Made by a program: the position numbers and the translations under genes. Positions 27,797 to 35,695 of a DNA stretch of 37,556 nucleotides are shown in pieces (positions within the stretch are counted from its first letter, which is position 1; every line of letters begins with the position of its first letter). The DNA comes from a virus: positions 1-37,556 of the IMG/VR virus record IMGVR_UViG_3300034071_000672; one strand, 5' to 3'. The notes beneath the pieces are model-generated. The model was not told where the DNA came from and did no database searches. It saw only the letters and a program-made list of their open reading frames with translations.

Positions 27797-28404
27797 AAGA
27801 AGCTTTAGAAATTGTGTTCACAAAACTCAAAATAGAACCTCTTATGCAAGAGAGTCTATTGAATACAGTAAATTTAAAATCTAAAAACAAAGAGTTCTAT
27901 CAAAGAAGGATTAATATAATCGATCCTGAAGAGTATGCAAGAAAGAAAAAACTAGCACAAGAAAAAGCTCAGATGGTTAAAGTAAATCTAGCTAAGTTTA
28001 CAGACTTTGAGCAGACTATTATAAAGATAGTTTGTAACGTCAATAGAATCAGTGTAGAAGAGTTTGTTAAACTAAGCAGAAAGAGAGAGTATGTAGAAGC
28101 TAGATTTCAGTTTGCTGCTGTTTTACTTATTCAATTTCACTACACATATACTAAAGTAGGTAACTTACTAGGCAAAGATCACTCTACAATCATTCATTCG
28201 ATTAGGCAACATACTGACTTCTACGATGTAATGAACAGCTATAAGGTAAGATATAATCAAATCCTTAACATGGTAGATGATGTTTTTCCTGGTATGATGA
28301 ATACAGAGATTAGAGCTAATGTTATTGTAGAAACTTTAGATAGTAGCAGAAGACGTAAACGTAGAAAAGAGATTAATGAAAAAATTAGTAAATATTCCAG
28401 ATGA
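27772..28404 (+). CDS. Stand-alone DnaA domain IV-like DNA-binding protein
   Basis: The product has 210 residues. Residues 102-147 match the DNA-binding domain IV of DnaA: SRKREYVEARFQFAAVLLIQ, a helix-turn-helix, and GNLLGKDHSTIIHSIRQH with the DHST signature at 136-139. There is no AAA+ domain. The first 100 residues are a charged helical region and the end is very basic (SSRRRKRRKEINEKISKYSR). Domain IV recognises DnaA boxes. The protein could mark a phage origin, help load the helicase or compete with host DnaA. It stands between primase and UDG and overlaps both. Confidence 0.8.
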   Translation: MPRVKDIVKEALEIVFTKLKIEPLMQESLLNTVNLKSKNKEFYQRRINIIDPEEYARKKKLAQEKAQMVKVNLAKFTDFEQTIIKIVCNVNRISVEEFVKLSRKREYVEARFQFAAVLLIQFHYTYTKVGNLLGKDHSTIIHSIRQHTDFYDVMNSYKVRYNQILNMVDDVFPGMMNTEIRANVIVETLDSSRRRKRRKEINEKISKYSR

Positions 28405-29077
28405 TTGGTATTTACACCTAAGAGATACAATAGAAAGTCCATATTTTAAGAGCCTTGGGGGCTTCATTGCTAAGGAAAGACAAACTAAGTCTATTCTTCC
28501 TTACAAAGATGAAGTCTTCAAGGCTTTTAATTTAACCCCTTTTCAGAAAGTAAGAGTGGTTATCTTAGGTATGGATCCGTATCCAGGTAGATACAAAGGA
28601 GAACCTACAGCACATGGCTTAGCTTTCAGTCCTAGAAATAAAGATCAAGTTCCTCCTTCTTTAAGGGTTATGTATAACAAGATTAAAGAAGATATTTATC
28701 CAGACGAACTATCATTTCCTATTGACATGGACCTAGAAGCATGGGCTAAGCAAGGAGTTCTCTTAATTAACGCAGCTTTAACTATCGAAGAAGGTAAGTC
28801 AGGTTCTCATCTAGCTCATTGGACTCAATTTACAGAAGCTGTATTCAAAACTTTAAACGAAAGCACCACAGGACTTATTTTTTGTTTCTGGGGTAAAGAC
28901 GCTTTAAAGTTTGCTCACCTGATTGATGATAAATTTCATCACGTATTAGTAGCATCTCATCCTGCAGCCGCTCTATACGCTGGAGGTAAGTGGGAATGTA
29001 ACCACTTTAAAAGAATAAACGAAATATTAATGGCCAGTAATCGTGATGATATAGACTGGCTACAAAACTTAAAATAA
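28376..29077 (+). CDS. ung: Uracil-DNA glycosylase, family 1
   Basis: The product has 233 residues. It removes uracil from DNA. The water-activating loop reads LGMDPYPGRYKG: the catalytic Asp (D67) is kept, but Gln and His of the usual GQDPYH are Met and Pro. GLAFSP (F84 stacks on uracil), LLINAALTIEEGKSGSH (N132 uracil-specific Asn) and SHPAAALYAGGKWECNHF (H195) are intact. With thymidylate synthase and dCMP deaminase it keeps the genome free of uracil. It overlaps the DnaA-like gene by 29 bp. Confidence 0.92.
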   Translation: MKKLVNIPDDWYLHLRDTIESPYFKSLGGFIAKERQTKSILPYKDEVFKAFNLTPFQKVRVVILGMDPYPGRYKGEPTAHGLAFSPRNKDQVPPSLRVMYNKIKEDIYPDELSFPIDMDLEAWAKQGVLLINAALTIEEGKSGSHLAHWTQFTEAVFKTLNESTTGLIFCFWGKDALKFAHLIDDKFHHVLVASHPAAALYAGGKWECNHFKRINEILMASNRDDIDWLQNLK

Positions 29078-29082
29078 AAAAT

Positions 29083-29280
29083 ATGAATTGGCAAGATTTC
29101 GAGACATTAAGTCATTTAGAATTTAAATCTAAATTAATAGAACACTTTACTGAAAGAGTAAAACAAACCAAACTAATGGAACAAAGTACCGAGTACGACT
29201 ATTGTGAAGTACAAGGTAGAATTAAAGAACTAGAAGAACTACAAAACTTTATTGAAACATTTAAAAGACCAGCCTTATGA
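29083..29280 (+). CDS. Hypothetical small coiled-coil-like protein
   Basis: The product has 65 residues. It is charged and helical (SKLIEHFTERVKQTKLMEQS and RIKELEELQNFIETF). It is unrecognised. It is coupled by ATGA to the DUF932 gene. Confidence 0.6.
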   Translation: MNWQDFETLSHLEFKSKLIEHFTERVKQTKLMEQSTEYDYCEVQGRIKELEELQNFIETFKRPAL

Positions 29281-30125
29281 ACAAACAACAATTATTAGAA
29301 ACCTCCAGGACTAACTGGACAGTAGACAAACGTGAACTAGTAGGTCCTAACGGAGAACCTACTCCTGCTTTTGGTATCTTCAGAGGAGATACTAACAAGT
29401 GTTTAGGTATTGTAGGATCTAAATATGTTCCTACACAGAATGAAGAAATCTTAGACATGCTTTTAGAAGCTGCTGCTAGGGTTAATATCTCAGGAGAAAG
29501 AGGTGGTTTCTTAGGAGACGGCCAGAAAGTATACTATCAATTCCCTCTAACTGATGTTACTATCGGTGGATCTGACAATAAGAGGTTTCTTACAGCCCTT
29601 ACTTCACACGATGGTAGTGCTCCTATTGGCTTCGGAGCAACCAATGTGACAGTTGTATGTGCTAACACGTTTTACATGGCTCTAAGAGAGTCTCAGAGGG
29701 TAAGACACACTAAGAACTCTCACGGAAGATTAGCTATTATCATCTCTCAACTACAAAACTCTCTTACTCAAGAGGAGCAATTTGTTGAGAAGTTAATCGA
29801 ATTGAGTAAAATTAACATTCCTGAAGTAGTTACAGAGGATTTTATCTTAGGTATTATCGGAGGTGATGGGGAAGCTTCTCGTACTAAGAATCGTATCTTA
29901 GATTTCAAACAAGCTATTGCTACTGAGTATAACACTCATGGTAATACAGCTTATGCTTTGTTTAATGCTACTACTCGTTTCACTAACTATATGATGGGAC
30001 ACAAGAGTTTGGAGCATAAGCGTGAGTCTTTGATCCACGGAACAGCTTACAACATCAACAACAGAGGCTTAGAATTAATTTCTGAAACTTACACTCCTAT
30101 ACACGAAGCTAGGTTAACTTTGTAA
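29277..30125 (+). CDS. DUF932 phage/plasmid protein
   Basis: The product has 282 residues. The features RTNWTVDKRELVGPN, then CLGIVGSKYVPTQNEEILD, KRFLTALTSHDGSAPIGFGA, TNVTVVCANTF and a C-terminal HGTAYNINNRGLELI are those of the DUF932 family (phage/plasmid-like protein TIGR03299). The family is common in phages and plasmids and is of unproven biochemical role, often near recombination or defence genes. The codon use shifts toward CGT, ATC and AAC, suggesting good expression. A terminator follows. Confidence 0.85.
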   Translation: MNKQQLLETSRTNWTVDKRELVGPNGEPTPAFGIFRGDTNKCLGIVGSKYVPTQNEEILDMLLEAAARVNISGERGGFLGDGQKVYYQFPLTDVTIGGSDNKRFLTALTSHDGSAPIGFGATNVTVVCANTFYMALRESQRVRHTKNSHGRLAIIISQLQNSLTQEEQFVEKLIELSKINIPEVVTEDFILGIIGGDGEASRTKNRILDFKQAIATEYNTHGNTAYALFNATTRFTNYMMGHKSLEHKRESLIHGTAYNINNRGLELISETYTPIHEARLTL

Positions 30126-30150
30126 TTCTCTTGCATGCCAAAAAAGATTA

Positions 30151-30178
30151 GGGGGTCAACAGATCCCCTTTTCTTTTA
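30151..30178 (+). terminator. Intrinsic terminator
   Basis: GGGGGT (30151-30156) pairs with ATCCCC (30163-30168) with one G-T pair, 6-nt loop, then TTTTCTTTT. Confidence 0.8.
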
Positions 30179-30180
30179 GT

Positions 30181-30188
30181 TATATTTG
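30181..30188 (+). promoter_or_regulatory. Putative -7 element (TATATTTG), leaderless start
   Basis: TATATTTG ends 6 nt before ATG 30195, right behind a terminator. A TTG inside the box opens the frame at 30186 but would make the promoter part of the gene, so ATG 30195 is chosen as the start. Confidence 0.55.
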
Positions 30189-30194
30189 TACACC

Positions 30195-30839
30195 ATGTTA
30201 AAGAGAACAATCAAGAAAGTTCCTGTAAAAGGAAATCCCGAAGAAAGAGACTTGCAGAAGCCTTGCTCTGAGTGCGGTAAAGTAAAAGCTATCGCCAACA
30301 AGACTAAAAGACTTTGTGCAGGATGTGTAGTAAAAGAAAAGAAAGCTAAGCAAAAAGTCCGCAAAGAAATCAAACGTAAGATCAAACAAGAAACTATTAC
30401 TCAAACCAAGTTAGATCAAATAACATCATGGTTAGTAAGAGGTGCACACATCAATAAGTGCCATGCTTGTGAAATTACTCTAGATCCTAAAGGACTTCAG
30501 TGTGCTCACTTTGTAGGTAGAACTAAAGTATCTACTCGTTATCACTTAACTAACTTATTACCAGCTTGTCCTAAGTGCAATCTTTATACCCCTCATCACG
30601 TATGGAACTTAGGTAAATCCCTAAACAAGATATGGGGAGAAGATACCACAGAAGACATGCTACAACTTTCGAATAAGATTCTTAAGTTAAGTAACCACGA
30701 TAGAAAGCTTATCTACGATGTGTACAGAACCTGCCTTACCGATATTGAACAAGGCAACTACTCACAAGAGCAGAAGTATGAAAAGCTTAAACAGGCTTTA
30801 AATGATTATAACAAGATAGTAGGACCCATTTTAAAATGA
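30195..30839 (+). CDS. NinG/Rap-like recombination nuclease (HNH-like)
   Basis: The product has 214 residues. An N-terminal zinc finger has CSEC (24-27) and CAGC (41-44). A basic linker follows (KEKKAKQKVRKEIKRKIKQE). The core has CHAC (89-92), QCAHFVGRTKVSTRYHLTNL and CPKCNLYTPHHVW. The two Cys pairs and the H-x-x-N element give the HNH/NinG arrangement. NinG (Rap) of lambda-type phages promotes branched-DNA processing in recombination; that role is inferred here. It starts the operon with DNA polymerase (ATGA overlap at 30836). Confidence 0.85.
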   Translation: MLKRTIKKVPVKGNPEERDLQKPCSECGKVKAIANKTKRLCAGCVVKEKKAKQKVRKEIKRKIKQETITQTKLDQITSWLVRGAHINKCHACEITLDPKGLQCAHFVGRTKVSTRYHLTNLLPACPKCNLYTPHHVWNLGKSLNKIWGEDTTEDMLQLSNKILKLSNHDRKLIYDVYRTCLTDIEQGNYSQEQKYEKLKQALNDYNKIVGPILK

Positions 30840-32806
30840 TATATCTAGTTACCAAACAAGATATCTCCTTACCCGACATTACCCTTACTACAGTACAAGA
30901 GTCCCTCGAATACTTAAACAAGTTAGAGTGGATAGGTTTGGACACAGAGACCTCAGGTTTCGATCCTTACACTACTAAACTGTATACTCTTCAGTTAGGA
31001 GATAATGATGTTCAATACGTAATAGACTTAACTACGATTGACATCAACGAATACAAAGAGTTATTAGAGACTAAGGGTCTTATTGGTCATAACTTAAAGT
31101 TTGACCTAAGATTCCTTTATCATTATAGGGTAATTCCAACAAAGGTATACGATACCTTCTTAGGAGAAAAAACATCTCGCCTAGGTATAGAAAGCCATAG
31201 ATGCTCACTTGCTGCTTGTGTACTACGTCATTGTGGAGTCATACTAAGCAAAGAAGAGCGACTAAATATTACAGGTAGACTTACTGAAGGTTTCGTAAAG
31301 TACTCTGCGTATGACGTAAAGTATCTACACGAATTAAAGGACAAACAAGAATTCTTACAGCTAGCAGATGGTACCTCAGTGTCCATTGATTTGGACAATA
31401 AGTTTGTATTAGTACTAGCCTACATCGAGTATTCAGGAATGAAACTAGACGTAGAGCAATGGACAGCTAAGATAAACAAAGTACAAGCCATAGCAGATGA
31501 AGCTGAAGCACAGTTAAACCAATTTATCCTAGATAATAAGATGGAAAAGTTTATCGACTCTCAACTTGACCTCTTCTCTTCTTCGACTAAGGTTAATGTA
31601 AATTGGAACTCACCTTCACAAGTTGTGGAGTTCTTTCAGGCACTAGGTGTAAACACTAAAGTAGTAGAGAAAGGAAAGACTAAAGACACCATTGAAGCTA
31701 ACCATCTAGTAAAATACAGCTCAAAATACCCCATTATTGAGACTTATTTAAAGTTTAAAGGAGCTCAAAAAGACATAGGGACTTACGGACAGAACTGGAT
31801 AGACCAAATTAATCCAGTAAGCGGAAGAATCCACACACAGTTTAAGCAGTTGATGAACACAGGACGCTTATCTAGTGGTGGTAAATCAGGGGACGTAAAG
31901 AACTTTAACTTTCAGAACATTCCCTCAGACCAAGAAACTCGATCTTGCTTTGTAGCATCAGAAGGAAACACTCTAGTAGGTTGTGACTATACAGGCCAAG
32001 AGCAAATTGTACTAGTTAACAAATGTCTAGATAAAAACCTCTTAAAGTTCTATGATAATGACTTGGGTGACATGCACAGCTTTATTGCGAGCAAGATGTA
32101 TCCTGAGTTAGATGGTATGGATCTTAATGACATCAAAAAGAAACACAAGGATAAGCGTCAATCAGCTAAAGTTGCAGGCTTTGCTATTAACTACGGTGGC
32201 TCAGGTATTGGTATTGCAGATCAACTAGGACTAAATGTAGAACAAGGTCAGTCTATCTATGATGCATACTTTAGAGCCTTCCCAGGATTAGCAGCTTACT
32301 TTACTGAAGCAAAGAAGTTTGGTGTAGAGAATGGCTATGTTCTTATCTCACCCGTAACAGGTAAGAAGTCTTATGTAGATTACTACGATGAGTTTTCTAA
32401 ACTTAAGAACGAGATGAACAAAGATTTCTGGGACAGGTACAAGCAAATGAAGAATGCAAACACACCTACGGCTAGAGAGATGAAAGAAAAAGTAAGTCAA
32501 TTCTTTAGAAAGCGTGGAGACATTGAACGCATGTCTTTGAACTATCCTATCCAAGGTGAATCCGCAGAAATTACTAAACTAGCTTGTGTGTATTTTTGGA
32601 CTAAGTATTTAGTACCTAATAATTTATTGTTTAAAGTATTGATAGTCAATATAATACACGATGAGATATTAATAGAAACACCTGAGGAAATTGCGCAACA
32701 GGCTGCTGCACAATTAGAAAAAGCAATGGTAGATGCAGGTGCTAAGTTTTGTAAGAGAGTCCCTCTCAAAGCAGATCCCTGTATTGCTCCGTATTGGAAG
32801 AAGTAA
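30836..32806 (+). CDS. polA: Family A DNA polymerase with 3'-5' exonuclease
   Basis: The product has 656 residues. The exonuclease domain (1-170) is active by sequence: D36 and E38 (DTE), N86/D90 in GHNLKFD, and Y156 with D160. In the polymerase domain TGRLSS (342-347), motif A CDYTGQEQ (D384, E389), motif B RQSAKVAGFAINYGG (R441, K445, F449, Y453) and motif C IIHDEI (H608, D609, E610) are all present. Phe at 449 is the bacterial Pol I state. There is no 5'-3' exonuclease domain. It is the replicative polymerase of the phage. Confidence 0.96.
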   Translation: MIYLVTKQDISLPDITLTTVQESLEYLNKLEWIGLDTETSGFDPYTTKLYTLQLGDNDVQYVIDLTTIDINEYKELLETKGLIGHNLKFDLRFLYHYRVIPTKVYDTFLGEKTSRLGIESHRCSLAACVLRHCGVILSKEERLNITGRLTEGFVKYSAYDVKYLHELKDKQEFLQLADGTSVSIDLDNKFVLVLAYIEYSGMKLDVEQWTAKINKVQAIADEAEAQLNQFILDNKMEKFIDSQLDLFSSSTKVNVNWNSPSQVVEFFQALGVNTKVVEKGKTKDTIEANHLVKYSSKYPIIETYLKFKGAQKDIGTYGQNWIDQINPVSGRIHTQFKQLMNTGRLSSGGKSGDVKNFNFQNIPSDQETRSCFVASEGNTLVGCDYTGQEQIVLVNKCLDKNLLKFYDNDLGDMHSFIASKMYPELDGMDLNDIKKKHKDKRQSAKVAGFAINYGGSGIGIADQLGLNVEQGQSIYDAYFRAFPGLAAYFTEAKKFGVENGYVLISPVTGKKSYVDYYDEFSKLKNEMNKDFWDRYKQMKNANTPTAREMKEKVSQFFRKRGDIERMSLNYPIQGESAEITKLACVYFWTKYLVPNNLLFKVLIVNIIHDEILIETPEEIAQQAAAQLEKAMVDAGAKFCKRVPLKADPCIAPYWKK

Positions 32807-32807
32807 C

Positions 32808-33068
32808 ATGACAGATGAACAATTAAAAGAAGTAAGAAGAACTTATCTTCTTGCTAGAGCAGTTAACACACAGTATCAGTTTATCCGTGAGTTTGTTAAT
32901 GACGATTTACGGAAAGCAATTAACGAAGCAAAAGCAAAAAATGCTTACTTTATTAAAATTTTAGACGGATATTTGCAGAAGAGAAACGTAAGTAACCAGA
33001 TAGAAGAAGACGAAGAGTTGGCATTTTTGCTTTTGGAAGAAATAGAAAAGAGAACTAATGATAAATAG
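32808..33068 (+). CDS. Hypothetical helical protein
   Basis: The product has 86 residues from ATG 32808, one base after the polymerase stop; an upstream in-frame start would overlap the polymerase by 74 bp. It is helical and charged (LKEVRRTYLLARAVNTQYQF, ending EEIEKRTNDK) and unrecognised. It overlaps the next gene by 11 bp and ends in TAG. Confidence 0.6.
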   Translation: MTDEQLKEVRRTYLLARAVNTQYQFIREFVNDDLRKAINEAKAKNAYFIKILDGYLQKRNVSNQIEEDEELAFLLLEEIEKRTNDK

Positions 33069-33495
33069 AGTTTACATACCTGCAACTCTTTCCCTTAATA
33101 TAGATGGTAACGTTTATCTTAAGGGAGATAAAGAGTTAATGCAATCATACTTTAAAGAACTTATGAAACAAGATCCGAGTATAGATGTAGAAGTTTGTAT
33201 TACTAGAATAGATTCTAAGAAAACAAACCCTCAGTTAGCTTATTTCTATAGTACCCTAGTACCTATAGTAAAAGCAGGCTTTGAGTCGCTTACAGGGGAA
33301 GTATATAGCAAAGAGGACGTAGTAACATTCCTTAAAGACAAGTACTTCTACGAAGAGACTATGTTCCAAGGACAGTTTATTAAAACTCCTCTCTCTTTAT
33401 CTAACGGTAAGAAAGACGAAGTACATAAGTTTATACAAGATGTGATCTTATTTGCAAGAGAAATCCTGGGAGTGGAAGTACCAGAACTAGACTAA
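33058..33495 (+). CDS. NinB/Orf-like recombination protein (weak)
   Basis: The product has 145 residues. The central pattern KKTNPQLAYFYSTLVPIVKA, then KEDVVTFLKDKYFYEETMFQ and a C-terminal VHKFIQDVILFAREILGVEV, with P-E near the end, resembles the NinB/Orf recombination mediator fold and related phage proteins. Such proteins help load strand-exchange proteins on SSB-coated DNA. Its place next to polymerase and NinG agrees. The similarity is only pattern-level. Confidence 0.5.
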   Translation: MINRVYIPATLSLNIDGNVYLKGDKELMQSYFKELMKQDPSIDVEVCITRIDSKKTNPQLAYFYSTLVPIVKAGFESLTGEVYSKEDVVTFLKDKYFYEETMFQGQFIKTPLSLSNGKKDEVHKFIQDVILFAREILGVEVPELD

Positions 33496-33500
33496 AAATT

Positions 33501-33773
33501 ATGTTATATATTATAGAACCCCGCACAGAATCAGACAAAGTGGAAGCTGTTGGCTCCCCTGATGTCGCACACTCCTACGCTTATGGAGAAAACATGGTCA
33601 CCTATTATGGAGATGAGTACAGTCAAACTATCCAATTAGGAACTATAGTAAACTGTAATGAAGTAATGTCTATTGTAACTAATGTTCTTCCTATGAAATT
33701 TGGAAGAGTTATTCTTACAGTAGTTCCTGCTTATCCTATTTCTAAAACTACTACAGGTGCTTTAAAACGTTAA
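33501..33773 (+). CDS. Hypothetical small protein
   Basis: The product has 90 residues. It has a beta-rich pattern (MLYIIEPRTESDKVEAVGSP, QTIQLGTIVNCNEVMSIVTN). It is unrecognised. It lies between the NinB-like and MazG-like genes with gaps of 5 and 2 bp. Confidence 0.6.
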   Translation: MLYIIEPRTESDKVEAVGSPDVAHSYAYGENMVTYYGDEYSQTIQLGTIVNCNEVMSIVTNVLPMKFGRVILTVVPAYPISKTTTGALKR

Positions 33774-33775
33774 CT

Positions 33776-34135
33776 ATGGCTAACGATTTTCCTGCTATGG
33801 AAGACTATAATGAGGGTAGTCAAGCACTACGATACAACAAAGGTAAGGCTCAGTGGTCTTTAGTAGATTTTAAGTCTTTAGAACCTATGGTAGAAGTACT
33901 AGAGTTCGGAGCTAAGAAATACGCTAAAGATAATTGGAAGAAAGGAATGCCAGCTAGCGAAGTATTAGAGAGTATGTTGAGACATACTTTTAGTTTGTTA
34001 TCAGGAGAGTCTCATGACAAAGAATCTCTTATCCACCATATAGGACACATACAATGTAATGCTATGTTTATTGCCTATATCTTAAGAGAGAAGCCTGAGT
34101 TTAATGATTTGACCCATGAAGATTCAAGTAAGTAA
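33776..34135 (+). CDS. MazG-like nucleotide hydrolase, dATP/dGTP diphosphohydrolase N-terminal (DUF5664) type
   Basis: The product has 119 residues. The features LRYNKGKAQWSLVDFKSLEP, LEFGAKKYAKDNWKKGM and LRHTFSLLSGESHDKESLIH are those of the family annotated as dATP/dGTP diphosphohydrolase N-terminal. They include the acidic/His residues of an all-helical NTP hydrolase (E near EPMVEVLEFGAKKYA, D in SHDKES). It probably adjusts the nucleotide pool. It fits the thymidylate synthase, dCMP deaminase and UDG set. Substrate is unproven. Confidence 0.75.
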   Translation: MANDFPAMEDYNEGSQALRYNKGKAQWSLVDFKSLEPMVEVLEFGAKKYAKDNWKKGMPASEVLESMLRHTFSLLSGESHDKESLIHHIGHIQCNAMFIAYILREKPEFNDLTHEDSSK

Positions 34136-34292
34136 CTTTTCCAAACTAACCAAAGGCCAAAGGAATTATCCTTATTGGTTCTTCTATCCTTTACCCATAT
34201 TAACTTTTAGTCGCACTAACTCTAGAGAGAGGTTTAGTATTCATTTAGGGTTCTTATGGTTTACACTAACTATTAAATTTACGAAGCAATGA
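34116..34292 (+). CDS. Very small basic/aromatic protein (58 residues)
   Basis: The ORF fills the gap between the MazG-like gene and the nuclease: MKIQVSNFSKLTKGQRNYPY, then a hydrophobic, aromatic part (WFFYPLPILTFSRTNSRERF, ending FTKQ). It begins 20 bp inside the gene before and ends in an ATGA overlap with the nuclease gene, which supports translation. No family is recognised. Confidence 0.55.
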   Translation: MKIQVSNFSKLTKGQRNYPYWFFYPLPILTFSRTNSRERFSIHLGFLWFTLTIKFTKQ

Positions 34293-35257
34293 TTTTAGAC
34301 GAGGATTATTTATCCAACACAGCACAAAGCCAGAGTAGGCTAAAGAAAATACTTTTACACCCTAACCTTTATATTAACTACGATCCTAATTCTGACATGG
34401 ATGAACCAGCAGAAGTAACAGTTATAGGTGATGGAGTAGATTTATTATTAACTCAAGGAGAAGATGTATTCATGGAGCAATTCTATTTCAGTACTGTAGA
34501 AAGACCTACAGGACAGATGGGAGACTTTGTATGGCATCTATTTGCTAATCGTAATGATACTATGGCAGAAAACATAGCCTACGAATTAGCAGGATTTAAG
34601 CGTGATACTCTCGCTAAGGTAAGAGAAAGATTCGAGAAAGAGGGTAAAGCCTATTATGATGACTTGATTGCTGGGGAAGGAAAGAAAGTAGTAAGTCCTA
34701 TTCAGTATGCAACCATTCAGAACGTAGCAAACACTCTTAAGATGAGTCCCTTTACTTCTAAGTACGTAGTAGGGAATTCACAGTTTAAAGTATTTACCCA
34801 ACAGTCTCTTCAGTTTGAATACGAAGGAATTGCTTGTAAGGGTCTTTTGGATTTAGTGGTAGTTGACACAGTAAACAACATCCTATATCCTATTGACCTT
34901 AAAACAACCACAACTTCTTTAAACTACTGGGTAGAGATGTTGCTTAAACACAGATATGATTTCCAAGCAGCTTTCTACACAGAAGCTCTTAAGCAGACAG
35001 ACCTAAATATCTACGGAGAGAACTTGACTATACATAACTTTAGATTTATCGTAGAGAGTCAGAAGTATCCAGGTAGTCCTTTGATCTATGAGATGTCAGA
35101 CAAGCTAATGGATTTAGGAAAGATGGGAGGCACTTACTTAGGTAAGGAGTATGAAGGGTTCCACCAAGCAATTCAACGCTTAAAATGGCACTCAGAAAAC
35201 GATATGTGGGCATATACAATGGAGGACTACTGGAATGACGGACTTAGAATTGTGTAA
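34289..35257 (+). CDS. PD-(D/E)XK nuclease (RecB/Cas4-like exonuclease)
   Basis: The product has 322 residues. The nuclease core shows VIGDGVDLLL (45-54), which corresponds to the G-x-x-x-H/D opening motif, then CKGLLDLVVVD with D188. PIDLKTT follows with D203-x-K205, and YDFQAAFYTEAL with Q226-x-x-x-Y230, the QxxxY motif of the RecB group. It probably degrades or resects phage or host DNA during recombination. PD-(D/E)XK genes like this are also standard in crAss-like phages. It overlaps the next gene by 23 bp. Confidence 0.88.
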   Translation: MILDEDYLSNTAQSQSRLKKILLHPNLYINYDPNSDMDEPAEVTVIGDGVDLLLTQGEDVFMEQFYFSTVERPTGQMGDFVWHLFANRNDTMAENIAYELAGFKRDTLAKVRERFEKEGKAYYDDLIAGEGKKVVSPIQYATIQNVANTLKMSPFTSKYVVGNSQFKVFTQQSLQFEYEGIACKGLLDLVVVDTVNNILYPIDLKTTTTSLNYWVEMLLKHRYDFQAAFYTEALKQTDLNIYGENLTIHNFRFIVESQKYPGSPLIYEMSDKLMDLGKMGGTYLGKEYEGFHQAIQRLKWHSENDMWAYTMEDYWNDGLRIV

Positions 35258-35693
35258 AGTGTATTCAGATACTACAAACAATACCACCAAGTTTCTTAGC
35301 CCCATGATATTTACATCAGGGGCTAATGCTGCTCGTTTACTTGCTAACTTTGGGTTAGTTAATGTTTACATAGACGACTACGGGTATAAAAGTAAGTACA
35401 ATAACTGTCTGTTCTTTCTGTTTAAGCCTACAGACAAAGATGCTTTTGAGATGTTTGAAACTAAAATTACAGGATTTGACTCTTTCTACGACTATTATGA
35501 AGTAGATAACATGGTTATGTATGTCTTTAGACCTAGTTCTTTATATCATAGAGACATTGAATTGTTTAAGCAAGGTAGGTTTAATGACATGTCCAAAGAT
35601 TATAAATCTCTTTTACATCGTGATATAAATTTTAAAGACGTAGTTGTAGATATTCCAAAAGAAATCTTTAGATTTGAACTCAGTTTAAGATAG
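35235..35693 (+). CDS. Hypothetical protein
   Basis: The product has 152 residues, with no signal or membrane segment. The pattern FDSFYDYYEVDNMVMYVFRP and LFKQGRFNDMSKDYKSLL recalls phage proteins of unknown function seen next to nucleases. It ends in TAG, with an in-frame TGA two codons on. The next gene starts 2 bp later with TTG. Confidence 0.6.
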   Translation: MTDLELCKVYSDTTNNTTKFLSPMIFTSGANAARLLANFGLVNVYIDDYGYKSKYNNCLFFLFKPTDKDAFEMFETKITGFDSFYDYYEVDNMVMYVFRPSSLYHRDIELFKQGRFNDMSKDYKSLLHRDINFKDVVVDIPKEIFRFELSLR

Positions 35694-35695
35694 TT

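Noticed and set aside
17767-35693. Possible reassignment of TAG as a sense codon, as in some crAss-like phages
   Set aside because: TAG is a rare stop here, but three genes (ending 17769, 33068 and 35693) end in TAG where expected, and no tRNA with a CTA anticodon is in the window. Two of these stops have a second stop two codons later, which only shows safe termination.
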